A stretch of DNA of 64,000 bases from Heligmosomoides polygyrus polygyrus. Taxonomy: Eukaryota; Nematoda; Chromadorea; Rhabditida; Heligmosomidae. The stretch is taken from positions 4,774,001-4,838,000 of the forward strand of contig OX377202.1 of the NCBI GenBank assembly GCA_947396885.1. Reading direction: 5' to 3'. This document shows positions 30,948 through 41,819 of the stretch, piece after piece (position 1 is the stretch's first letter; every line of letters starts with the position of its first letter). The notes below the pieces were generated by a model. It saw only the letters and a list, made by a program, of their open reading frames with translations. It did no database searches and was not told the origin of the DNA. The translations under genes were made by a program, and so were the position numbers.

Positions 30948-32338
30948 ATGCTCTTCAAGTGAGTTCCTCAGCCTCCTCTAGTCTCCTTAGGCTCAACTAT
31001 CCTGTGGTATCCTTCAGAAGTCTGCTGATCTCTGCTCTCCTCGTCGGTGCTCTGGGCTATCCAGCCCCGCCAAGCAGCGACGGATGCGGCTGTGGAGGAT
31101 GTGCCTGCTCCTGCGCATGTGGATGCCCCCAAGCTGATCCAACAACCACTACAACCACTACTACTACCACGACGACAACGACCACAACCACAGAAGCACC
31201 TCCAGGTACGTCTTCAGAAGGCAGCCCTCATTCAAGACATGGAACGTAGTCGACTCCGTTACAGAGCCGTGCTGTGGATGCTGCTGCTGTTGCTGTGAGG
31301 AGCCAACCACCACAACGACCACGACTACTACGACAACGACCACCACTCCAGCGCCAGGTACGGCTTGAACCAGATTGTAGGAGCTTCGCCTTCTTGCTGT
31401 CTGAGCTGCATGCGCCCCTTTTCAGTGATGGATGAACCGTGCTGTTGTTGTTGCTGTTGCGAGGTTCAGGAAGATCCAACTACTACTACGACAACTACTA
31501 CTACCACCAGCACTACCACGACTACAACCCTTCCGCCTCCACCACCTCCAAGTAAGAAGCCCCGGTCTCTTTCGACTTTAATATTATACTTGAAATCGCA
31601 CTATTTGGGCTGTGGATGCTGTTGCGGAAGCGGAGGAAGACGTCAAGCATCAGCTCAAGCGCTAGCCGCTCCGCAGTACCAACCTGCAGCAGAGCCGGTT
31701 CCGATTCAGTTCAACGACGCCGATCGCTACCAGTTCCAAAGAACGGAGTCGAACGATGCTCCTCTAGCAATCCAGACGTGTCCGGTTGGCTTCACACGCT
31801 CCGGTGATGCCTGCTACTATGTGGAGATGGAGAAGCTGGACTTCCCGAGCGCCGTCATCAGATGCAGTCAGAAGGGCGGCACCATTTTCTCCCCTACCTC
31901 TCTTGAACAATGGGTGGGTCTTCTATTCAGAAGTCTATGGTTACATGTAGTGGTTGAATGTAGTGATCAACTTTTGTCCCTTTAGAAGGAAGTGACGTCT
32001 ATGACCCCGGCCTACTTCTGGACGTGGACCGGTATCGTGCAGCAGACGGACGCTGAGGAGCCGCACTTCAAGGGGCCAGGCGCCATGGACGCAGGCAAAG
32101 TGTGAGTCTTCCGCTTCATTCTGACGATTGATACGAATCAACAGTTGAAGTAAGACCTGAGCTCTTCAGGAACTGGCTGGTGAAGCCGTTCACAGTGGCT
32201 GCCAACGGCTGGTCAATCGCATCGAAGTGTGCTGCCTTCTACAACACGGGAATCGGCTCGTCAAACTACGTCTTCTTCTACCCGTGCACATCCCTCTACC
32301 ACTCCATCTGTCAGAAGAACTTCGACAACGAAATTTAA
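30948..32338 (+). CDS. CTLD gene C: duplicate of gene B with a lost splice acceptor
   Basis: Exons homologous to gene B: 30948-30958, 31018-31205, 31265-31357, 31426-31551, 31609-31913, 31986-32101, 32170-32338. The acceptor before exon 5 reads tatttGG at 31607-31608, where A and B have tatttAG. The donor at 31552 (gtaagaag) is unchanged. Intron 4 is 57 nt, a multiple of three and without stops, so retaining it would insert 19 residues between the Pro-rich end of module 3 and the Cys-Gly cluster. The product would be 354 aa (335 aa if spliced). Otherwise the frame, signal peptide (MLFKSLLISALLVGALG), three Cys/Thr modules and CTLD are intact. AATAAA is at 32412-32417. A sequencing error at 31607 cannot be excluded. 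Confidence 0.82.
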
Positions 32339-32411
32339 TCTGTTGGCCTATTTTGTATATATATTGGTATATTTATTTGGTTTCTGAGACCATTGTACAT
32401 AATAGCTTATC

Positions 32412-32417
32412 AATAAA
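32412..32417 (+). terminator. polyadenylation signal of gene C
   Basis: AATAAA, same context and distance as gene B. Confidence 0.8.
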
Positions 32418-32499
32418 ATTTTGAAAAAAGTCTGTACTGTACGATAGGAGGAGTAGCCTAGTAGTTCTTCAATTTTTCAATTCATGTTTCATGAAAGTG

Positions 32500-33215
32500 G
32501 TGGTTTTTGGTAGCGTTTGAAAAATTCTCGGTCATCTATTTGAGATAGTTATAGCTTGCATATTATCTTCAATATTCGTTCAGAAAGAAGAGACAGAACA
32601 AGGGAAGTGAAGTTGGTGGTGACCTTAAAAGCATCGCAAAATGAATCACTTAGCTTTTGAGAATTCCTAAAGGACACTAGATCGAACTGTTGTAGTGTAG
32701 GAAGATCCTCATAATCAATGTCTGGCTGAATTTAAGTCAATGATCAATACCCATCGATGGTCTTATATATTTGTATATTTACTGATTTTTTTTTAATCCA
32801 TTGTACATAATAGTCAGTTTTTTAGGAATGCAAAGGGATGCTAAATCTATTAGGTTGTCGGATTATAACTGTCGAATCTGCTCAAAAAGGAATTCTCGGT
32901 ACTTTTCTCGATCATCGTTATTCTTAAAAAGGTCTTTAAAAATCAAAGAATCCGAACGAAACTTTGGCACCTAATAATTGGCTTGTAGTCCTAAGATATC
33001 CTAAGATAAGACAAAGACACAATTTCGTAAAAGCAATTTCTTTAAACTTTTCATAGATAGAAGCTACATCCTTGAAGAAATGGTATTGAAAATCATAATT
33101 TTTTGATCGATTAAGAGAGTAAATACATTTAGAAAAAAAAATAAAGGTATCTCTTTGTGTCAAACCATAACCACTGGACAAGCATGAATAAAGGCGAACA
33201 TGGACTACATTTTTT
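32500..33215. other. unassigned 3' flank
   Basis: The first ~250 bp match the gene B flank. A single mariner-like end (ttaggttgtcggattataac) lies near 32,849 with no visible partner. No gene. Confidence 0.4.
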
Positions 33216-34360
33216 AAATACTCCTTTCGCTTAATACTCCTTCATTCCTTCGGTATTGATAATAATATCATCAAGGTAATTCAACTGCTTTATGCCAATG
33301 GAAGTGCGATGATAAAAGTTGGAGATCGTCTGGCGAAATTGGATATACAACGCGGAGTTCGTCAAGGTGACACGCTTTCCCCACTCCTCTTCGTACTTAC
33401 TCTCCAATACGCACTGAATAATGTCAACTTTTCCAACAGAGGTATACAAGTAAATGGCAAGCTTCTATCCTACATGGCTTACGCCGACGATATAGTCCTG
33501 CTAGCGCGCTCCAGTGAGGAACTACAAACGATGGGTGCCGACTTGATGATGGAATCACAAAAAGTGGGACTGAGTATAAATTTAAAGAAGACCAAATGGA
33601 TGCAAATTTGGAGCTGCAGCCACTCTGCGATCAACAGTGAAGAACGAGTGGAATTGAATGGCGACACAATACAGCGCGTCAGTGAGTATGTGTATCTCGG
33701 CCAACTGATTACAACACCAAGAAATCAACTGAAAGAAGTTCGGAGACGCATACATGCTGGCCGTGCAATATTCTACAAACATAGAAAGTAAATAAATAAA
33801 TAAAGTAAATAGTAAATAAATAAAATAGAAAGTTCCTCTGCTCAAACACTGTGGCGATTTCCCTTAAAAGAAAGCTCATCAACACTTCCATCCTCCCAGC
33901 GGTAATATACGGATGCGAGTCATGGGCCTGGACTAAAGAAATGGCCATTAGTTTGCAGTCAGCTCAGCGACGTCTAGAGCGCGCTATATTCGGTATTCGC
34001 CTGGCTGACAAAATAAAAGCGAAAGAGATAAGAAGAAGATCTGGCTTGAAGGACTGGATGATATCCGCACTGAGGCGTAAATGGATATACGCCCATAAAT
34101 TGTCACTGAATACGTGCACCTCCTGGGCTCGAGAAGCGACAAAGTGGCTGCCGTCTGGAAAAAGAAGTACGGGGCGACCGAGGACACGATGGCTCGACGA
34201 TATAGCACGATATCGAGGACGAAAGGCAAAAGATGTGATCGACTGGGAATGGATGGTGAATGATGCAACCAAGAAATCTGCTGATCTCTTCGCAAGAAAG
34301 ACTCGCGTATCTTTATGTCCTTGCGATGTAAGAGTATAAATAAATAAATACTCCTTTCGC
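33216..34360 (+). mobile_element. 5'-truncated RTE-like LINE with perfect 15-bp duplication
   Basis: Body 33231-34345, flanked by aaatactcctttcgc at 33216-33230 and 34346-34360. The 3' tail is (TAAA)n. An internal TAAA-rich patch (33788-33835) splits the coding part. Confidence 0.9.
33250..34339 (+). pseudogene. LINE reverse transcriptase C-terminal part
   Basis: 33309-33791 has VRQGDTLSPLLFVLTLQYAL, the catalytic MAYADDIVLLARSSEEL, INLKKTKWMQ and VYLGQLI. 33851-34339 has ILPAVIYGCESWAWTK, GLKDWMISALRRKWIYAHK and TGRPRTRWLDDI. The RT fingers and endonuclease are missing through 5' truncation, and the TAAA-rich patch introduces a stop between the halves. Confidence 0.87.
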
Positions 34361-35685
34361 CTCTGAACCTAAGATATTATTTCTCTTTGTTTACTTTTGA
34401 TTTTACAAATAACTTTTTTCCAAACAAACAAGACGAAAATAATGTTCAGTTTATAAAATACTCGTTTCACCTCTTAACTTAAAGTCCGGAACCAGTGGGT
34501 TAACGCACTACACCTTTCCGAGTGCATGGCGAGATCCAGCCTTTTAATACACTACTTGATTTCTGCCTTGTTGCGCTTTAAAACAAAATATAACTTATTG
34601 TTTTTTCTCAAAAAAAATTGTTAAACATTGTTGGTGCAGCTGAAATAAAAAAAGTCCAAAAAAAGTTCTGCCAAATTTTTCTTGAACAAAAAATTACTCC
34701 AACTATCTTAGCGACTTTCTTCAATGTTTTAAGTAGACAATTTGTTTGAGATTTTATGAAATTAGCATTTTTTAAAGAAAAACTAAAGCTAGGCTTAAAG
34801 CTTTTTTTGAAGAGCAGAAAGGCGGCCATTTTTTAGTACGAAGGGAAGAGATTGCGTCGTGACGTCGTCCAAGACGTTGCAATTTTTATTCGATTGATAG
34901 CGAACTTTTGATTGCATAGAGCTTCACAGCTGTGAACGATTGTAAAGAGCACACGTATCTTCACTTTGTCGTTTCATGTAAACAGCATGCGCACTATCAA
35001 TCAGATAAAAATCGCTACAGACTTTTCGAGTGCATGGCGTGATCTGGTCTCTGTTGCCTTGTGGCGCTTCAGAACAAAGTTTAACCAAATGTTCTAATGT
35101 TATTCATTTGAGCAACTGAACAGAAAAGTTAAGTGACAAAAATTAGAGAAAGTTGTACCAAATTTTCCTCGGAGGAAAAATCATTCTTGAAAAGACTAGT
35201 TTAACTGCCTAAAGGTTATTTCGATTTAGAAGTGTTAGCTTTGATTTCAGAAGTCTAGGACTAGCTTTGAAGAATGCCCAAATTGATTTGAAAAGTGTCC
35301 AATTTGATTTGAAAAGCGTCCAATTTAATTTTAAAAGTGTCGAATTTGATTTAAAAAATGTCCAGTTTGATTTAAAAAGTGTCCATTTCAACGTGAAAAT
35401 GGTATAAAATCTTCAGTAGTAAATAACTCTCCTGTGAAATCCGGTCGTATAGAGTACAACATCGTTATCAAGAAAAATGGACCCCATCTATTATTACCTT
35501 GAAGTAATAATTTTCGAAGAAAGTTCTACCACATTTTTTCAAACAAAGAATTACTCTATCTTAGTGAGTTTGTAGTTAAACCTGCCTAAAGGTCATTTTG
35601 ACTTAAAAAAGTTCGCTTTGAATTCAGAATTGTTAGGTTTCGGCTTAGAAGAGTGTCCAATTTGACGTGAAAACGGTATAAAATA
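34361..35685. repeat. AT-rich repeat family with 23-bp tandem motif
   Basis: At 35260-35395 the motif aagtgtccaatttgatttga repeats about five times with a 23-bp period and ends in a gtataaaat motif. A second shorter copy of the module ends at 35,683. 34,600-34,830 resembles the AT-rich palindromes at 7.9 and 11.2 kb. No gene. Confidence 0.65.
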
Positions 35686-36089
35686 CTGGGTGTCTCAAAA
35701 AAAAAATGTATACACTGTTCGAAAGGTAATAACTTTGGCACAGTAAAGATACTGGAGATGTTAAAAACTCTTGTGAAAGCTTAGGGAATTAGAAAAATTC
35801 TAACATTATAGCGGCTTGGAAAGTGCCATGCACTCGTTTGAAACTTCGCATTCTACACTCGATTGATTCTGTTTCGCTTGAATACATGTTACGATTTCTT
35901 CACGAAGTGGCCGTTTTGATTGGTTTGTACTTCTTTTAAGGTTTAAAACATAAAAACACACAATGGCTTGCGGAATATATCTGGCCAACAACTAATGAAA
36001 TTAATAGGTGACTGAAGAAAAAATCAATAGTTGATTGAAACACTATGGCTTACGAAGAATTCAAGGCATCCTAAAAAATGCAGATACTG

Positions 36090-37370
36090 TTAGGTTGTAA
36101 CGAATTAAATGGCACTGTTCGCGCCATTTTTTGGCGCGTCTTTACGCGTTTGATCAAGAACAAACCGTAACATGTGGCATATCATTTAGAAGCGTAAACT
36201 TTGCTCTACCGGTGAGTACCAAATTTTCTATGTAAAAGTGGGAAAACTTTGAGTTTTATTGACTTTTTGCAGATGGACAAAAGGGTAATCCGAGGCATTT
36301 ACTTGTATGAATTCAAGCTGGGCACTACAGCTAAGGAGGCGGACGAGACGATCAACGCCGCATTCGGTCAAGGATGTTCCACAATTCGGACGGCGTATCG
36401 TTGGTATCAGAAGTTCCGGAATGGAGATGAGAGCTTGGAGGAACATGAAGGTCGTGGGAGGCATAGTGATGTTGATGAGGACAAGCTGAGAGATGTGGTA
36501 GAGGAGGATCCACACAAAGGTACCAGGGAGATAGCGAAGGTTCTTGGCGTCAGTCACAACACAGCTGCCCGCATCTGAAGGAAATTGGAAAGACCAAAAA
36601 GCTGGAAAGATGGGTGCCTCACGAGCTGTCTGAGGAGCAAAGAAACCGACGACATGATATCTCGTCCGCACTGCTTCTACGGAACGAAGCGGACCCATTC
36701 CTTGATCGCATCGTAACCTGTGACGAGAAATGGATAATGTACGACAACAGGCGACGATCGGCATAGTGGGTGGACAGCGATGAGAGCCCCAAGGTTTTTG
36801 CGAAGCCGGAATTGCACCAAACGAAAGTAATGGTGACAGTATGGTGGTGTTCGCTGGGAATTATTCACCACAGCTTCCCCCCTCCCGGTGAATCCATCAC
36901 GGCAGAGAAGTACTGCATTGAAATTGAAGAAATGATGAGAAAGTTGAAGGATATCCGGCCGGCCTTGGTGAACCGAAGGCGAGTTCTCCTTCTGCACGAC
37001 AATGCTCGCCCCCATGTAGCACGAATGACGTTGCAGAAATTGAATGAGCTGAGCATTGAAACTCTACCACATCCCCCGTTTTCTCCCGACCTCTCCCCAA
37101 CAGACTACCATTTCTTCAAGCATCTTGGCGACTTCTTGGTGGGGAAAATATTCAAATACCAACAGGATGCCGAAAGTACCTTCGAAGATTTCGTCAATTC
37201 CAGAACTTCTGATTTTTAGGCTACTGGGATAAAGAAGGTTGTGTCACGTTGGCAAGGATGTGTAGAATTAGAAGGTTTTCATTTCGATTAATAAATTTGC
37301 CTACAAGCCGAGATATTAACTGTTTAAATGTACAGTGGTTCAGTGCCATTTATTTCGTTACAACCTAATA
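36090..37370 (+). mobile_element. mariner (bandit/Hsmar1-like), copy 3
   Basis: Element 36090-37368 (1,279 bp) with TTAGGTTGTAACGAA inverted ends. A TA follows on the right. On the left the sequence reads tg and the expected TA is missing. The other arm of the host palindrome shows the empty site (ggtactg then tttgaaa). Confidence 0.92.
36273..37292 (+). pseudogene. mariner transposase, multiply broken
   Basis: From the ATG at 36273 (MDKRVIRGIYLYEF) to the HTH region. A one-base loss near 36,570 shifts the frame, a TAG replaces Gln just before the WVDSDESP motif (36,763-36,770), and a further TAG near 37,217 ends the last frame (SRTSDF) early. The catalytic motifs LLHDNARPHVARM and FSPDLSPTDYHFF remain. 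Confidence 0.88.
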
Positions 37371-38654
37371 TTTGAAAGGCTCTAACATTGCTGCTAGTAA
37401 AGCCCTTGAAGATGTTTGATACTCATATGAAAGCGCACGGCAGCGGAATACTGTGGCGTGCAAATAGTCAAGATTGCGCCATGCTTCCGCCTGAAACCCT
37501 GCATTTTAGACTCGATTGATCGTGCATGGGCTGAATGTCTGTTACAATGTTGTTATGACTTGCCCAGATTGCCCTGTGATGTGCTTCTTTTAATATTTAG
37601 AACTTGACAATCATGTGAAAGACACGTGACATGGGAGTTTAATTATTGCACGGTTTAAATGTGAACAGGACCCATTCAACAATACGATCTCCGTGGACTG
37701 ATGAAGCAACATTCAAGTTGAACGGAGAGGTTAATCGGCACAACTAGAGCCACTGGGCGACGGATAACGTTAAAAGAAGCACAGCACAGGTCAATCTGGC
37801 CAAGTAGCAACACGATAGTAACAAGCATTCAGCCAATGCACCTTCAATCGAGTCGGAAATGCAAGGTTTCAGGCGGGGACATGGCGCAATCTTGACTATT
37901 TACACCCCCTGAGAAATCTATTTACCCTGCCCTTTCATATGAGCCTTAAACATCTTTAAATGCTCAACTTGTTGCAATGTTAGAACGTTTCAAACAGTAC
38001 CTGCATTTTCCGCAAGCCATAGTGTGTTTTAAAGTTTTAAACTCTGAACACAAACCAATCAAAATGGCCACTTTTTAAAGAAATTGTAACGAGTTTTCAA
38101 GCGAAACACAAGCAATCGAGGGTAAAATACTAACTTGGCCCTCTGCCCGTCAATTGCTGGTCTATCTAATTTATTTAAACCGTCTGCCTATGTACCAACT
38201 TTGAGCAGAGGCCTTAAATTCCGCTCAGGTCTTTTTAAAAAATCAGGCGCTTATTCTTACCTTCCTACCTGATTTTTTCTTTTTTGATTGATCTGATTGA
38301 TTTTTTCTTCAGTCAGCTATTGATTTCATTAGTTGCTGGGCAGATATATTCCGCAAGCCATTGTGTGTTTCTATGTTTAAACCTTAAAAGAAGTACAAAC
38401 CAATCAAAACGGCCACTTCGTGAAGAAATCGTAACATGTATTCAAGCGAAACACAATCAATCGTGTGTAAAATGCAAAGTTTCAAGCGAGTGTATGGCGC
38501 ATTCCAAGCCGCTATAATGCCAGAAATTTTCTAATTTCCTAAACTTTCATATGAGTTCTTAACATCTTCAGTATCTTTACTGTGCGCAAAGTTATCACCT
38601 TTCAAACAGTGTATACATTTTTTGAGACACCCTGTTTCAGTAACAAATACATAG

Positions 38655-38657
<3 letters not shown>

Positions 38658-38701
<44 letters not shown>
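38658..38701. repeat. (AT)n microsatellite
   Basis: About 22 uninterrupted AT dinucleotides, immediately upstream of the gene E region. Confidence 0.95.
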
Positions 38702-38703
<2 letters not shown>

Positions 38704-38739
38704 GTAGAGCGAAGCCGTAACCTCTGCTCATCAGATGCC

Positions 38740-38956
38740 TAGCAGCAGGGACGCTACGAGAGGTGACAAGTAGTCTTCACGCGCGTCTCCTCGCAAACCA
38801 TCTCCAGATGTGTTAGCACCTCGAGGTTCTGGTGCAGCGGACGAGATGGCCAGGTCACACCATCGGCCACATTTCCGTCCAATATACCCTGACCTGCGTC
38901 GTATATAAGCTGGTTGAGGGCCTGTACCGGCAACAGCAACAAGTTCTGCTACTACT
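38740..38956 (+). promoter_or_regulatory. promoter region of CTLD gene E
   Basis: TATA box tatataag at 38902-38909, 55 bp before the ATG (46 bp in A, B and C). The tail ggcaacagcaacaa before the ATG resembles gagcaacagcaac in the sister genes. Confidence 0.7.
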
Positions 38957-39635
38957 ATGCTACTCAAGTAGGTTCCCTCACCTTCTCACTACTTTGGTTC
39001 AGTTGACCGTTTTTAATCTGCACTTTCAGCAGCCTTCTGATTGCTACCCTTGTGTCTGGCGCTCTGAGCTTTCCAGCTCAGGATGTCCTGCCATCAACGT
39101 TGCGTATCTGCCCTCCTGGCTTCTTCCGTCACAGGGATATGTGCTTCTACCTGGAGCTGGAGAAGCTGGACTACCATACCGCCGCTTTGAGATGCAGCTT
39201 GAAAGGAGCAACTATGTTCTCTCCCACGTCATCGGAACAGTGGGCAAGTGCCTTTCGAGCCTCTCTACTCATCTTCAGAAGACGAACAACACCTTTTTAG
39301 TATGAAGTAATGGCCTTTACCCCGATCTCACTCTTCACATGGAGCGGCATTGTGATGGAGGAAGATGCCGGTGAGCCACATTTCAATAAGGACGGTGCCA
39401 TCGACGCGAAGAGAGTGTAAGTCGCTGCACGTTGAAGGCTTCTGGGAGCTCCTTAGTGGATTCTAATCTCTTCAGAAACTGGCTGGTGAAGCCGTTCACT
39501 GCGTCTGCTGAAGGATGGACGCCGGTGTCGAAATGTGCCGCCTTCTACAACGCTGGATCACCGTTGGTCAGCTACGTCTACTTCTATCCGTGCTCACTGC
39601 TGCACAACTCGATCTGCCAGAAGGAGCTCGTCTAA
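38957..39635 (+). CDS. CTLD gene E: short secreted C-type-lectin-like protein, 4 exons, one GC-AG intron
   Basis: Exons by my reading: 38957-38967, 39030-39243, 39301-39416, 39476-39635, giving 166 aa. Signal peptide MLLNSLLIATLVSGALS, then almost directly the CTLD (CPPGFFRHRDMCFYLELEKL, MFSPTSSEQW, LFTWSGIV, terminal NSICQKEL). There are no Cys/poly-Thr modules. The intron after SSEQW starts GCAAGT where the sister genes have GTGGGT or GTAGGT, and ends TTTTTAG, so it would be a GC-AG intron. Without splicing, the frame stops at 39298-39300. The last two introns are at the same positions and phases as in gene A, so E is a simpler member or an ancestral form. AATAAA at 39743-39748. Confidence 0.83.
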
Positions 39636-39742
39636 TCTCCCTATGAACTTATTGATTGTATTATATTGATTTATTGATGATAACTTTTCATTGTCCTCGA
39701 TGTATCTGTGTGTTGTCCATAATAGTGCGTTAATAGTGTAAT

Positions 39743-39748
39743 AATAAA
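39743..39748 (+). terminator. polyadenylation signal of gene E
   Basis: AATAAA 108 bp past the stop codon. Confidence 0.7.
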
Positions 39749-39759
39749 TTTCTCAAACA

Positions 39760-40592
39760 TTTCATGTATTTCTCGTGCAATTAATGGTGCTGGTAGAAGT
39801 TGCTGATGTGGCCTACAGGGCGGGATGGAAATGTGCCAAGCAATCGGGCAGTATCGAACGTGAGCGCCAACTAAAGAGCGGGTGTTTGATCACGGCTTGT
39901 TCATACTTAGCGACAAGAACCATGCAAAACATGGAAATCGATTAAGGTAAGACTGAGCGCGCGCCGCCGAAGTATAACATAGGCCATAGTCGCTCTAGTG
40001 GCTGGTGTCGCCGGTTAATAGTTCCGGGCGCTGCGCTCTCGTCGCTCTTGTCGATGTTGTCCCGAAGTATGAACAGCTCCCTGATGTAGGCCACACCAGC
40101 GACTTGTAGAGGAAAAGGAGACATTCCATTCAACTTTATGTTATTGCAGCAGAAAAAAAAACTGCCCCTGAAGGGTAGACCACAGAGACTTCATGACACA
40201 ATCACAGACTTTGTATAAAAAACTACAGTATTCGTGTGGTTCATTGGGAAGAAGGTATTGATTCTTGGCGCATCGCTCCCAGGACAACAAAGCCTTCTTC
40301 AGCCTCTTACGGTGTCACGCTAAAGTAGAAAGCTCTATGAATGCCTCCGTCCTTTGCATTCTGTTAACCGCCCAACTACGTAGGCTTCCTACACGAAATT
40401 CATAGCAATTGCTCGACCTGGTCACCGACGGTCACCATGTTTGCGCGGACGGACATATGGACTCATGGATGGTTAACTCTCTTGCCTACAGCACTACGGA
40501 ATGATAGGTGACCGGTTAACGCCAACATCCTATACCTTCTTTCTGCTTTTTGGAAGCCAAACGCCAGGCACCGCTTCAAATCGAAGCGAATC
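39760..40592. other. unassigned intergenic
   Basis: No gene or repeat family could be assigned. Confidence 0.4.
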
Positions 40593-41346
40593 ACATAACC
40601 CTATCACCTGTATCACCTGTCACCTGTCGTCCCGTTGATCATCGAATTGCTCGAGCGGGTGCCAGCAGCGTCTCCATTCGTCCCTGTCGCGTGCCAGAGT
40701 GGTCCAATGGATCCTCCTCGCTCGAGGGACACGAAGAGCGTCATATCGGTCGTTCAAGGCTTTAACGAAGAAGTCCGACCAACGCGTTGGTGGGCGTCCT
40801 GGTGTTCTTTTGACATCCCGCGGAATCCAGTCGGTGATGGCTCTCGTCCAGCGGGTGTCTGCGAAGCGCATTACGTGGCCGGCCCACCTAATTTTCGACA
40901 ACTTGGCCCACGCGACAGCGTCTCTGATCTTCGAGCGTCGGCGAAGCTCGGAACTCCGGAGGCCTTCTCTCACTTGCGTGAGTCGTTTCACTCCGAGCAT
41001 CGTCCTCTCGATTCCACGCTGCGCGACGCTGATCGCGTGTTCATCCTGCTTTCGTATAGCCCAGGTCTCTGGGGCGTATGTTAGGGCAGGAAGAACAGTG
41101 GAGTCGAATAGGTGGGCACGGAGTCGGACGTTCTTCGTCTTCTTCGCGACTTCTTCGACGCTCTTGAAAGCTCCCCAAGCCGCTCTTTTCCTCCTGCTCA
41201 GCTCTGGTGCCAGGTCGTTGGCCATGTTGACTTCGCGACCCAGATACACATAGCTGGAGCATTCGGAGATGTTCGTTCCGTTGAGCGAGAATGGGGCATC
41301 AGAAACCCATCCGTTCCTCATGAACATCGTCTGAACATAACCCTAT
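40593..41346 (-). mobile_element. 5'-truncated RTE-like LINE with 12-bp duplication
   Basis: Body 40605-41334 on the minus strand, flanked by acataaccctat at 40593-40604 and 41335-41346. The 3' end at the low coordinate consists of repeats of ATCACCTGT (40,602-40,630). Confidence 0.85.
40620..41327 (-). pseudogene. LINE reverse transcriptase C-terminal part
   Basis: A single 235-aa frame: [65 protein letters not shown], then [13 protein letters not shown]. This is the post-RT C-terminal domain typical of nematode RTE-type LINEs. The catalytic YADD part is truncated away. Confidence 0.85.
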
Positions 41347-41819
41347 AACTCTCGAAATTATTACGTGCCAACCCGGAGCGCAGACGTGTGATTCAGCGCA
41401 ATAGGTGTGATTGCGGACAGCACACCTCATTTTGCGAACCCTTATGCAATTTCACAAACTATTTCTGGCTTTTTGTTTTTTGGAGTTTTTTCCTTTTATC
41501 GATGTTTTTTCTTAGTCTAGATCCATACGATGTGCAGAATGGACGTGGGCAAGTTGGGCAGAATGACCTTAAACAATAAGAAAGTTATTTTGTTTTCTCC
41601 CGAGTCTTAATTGTTTGGATTGTCGTAGTTTTCTAGAACCTGCTAATTTGGAACTTGCTTTGGTGTATGCATCGACAGCTTCATGTTAGTGTAAATGTCG
41701 GCTTCGTTTTAAACAGTCGTGCTTTGTCTACGACTATCTTCGAAGCTTTCATAAAGCAAAACCGCTCTCTATCAATAAATCCACTATAGCAGCTTTTTTA
41801 CTTTCTAAATGTGATAGCA
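41347..41819. other. unassigned
   Basis: No feature recognised. Confidence 0.4.

Larger units (their letters stand above)
35686..38634. mobile_element. palindromic Tc1/mariner-type element with a mariner insert
   Basis: The left end ctgggtgtctc and right end gagacaccctg flank inverted arms: 35690-36089 continuing after the insert at 37369-37660, mirrored by 37770-38634. Shared arm blocks include ggtttaaaacataaaaacac, cgaagtggccgttttgattgg and gcctgaaac. The right arm has about 230 bp extra. The centre (37690-37760) encodes WTDEATFKLNGEVNRHN before a stop, like the first-Asp region of IS630/Tc1-type transposases. The mariner lies at 36090-37368. Confidence 0.8.
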
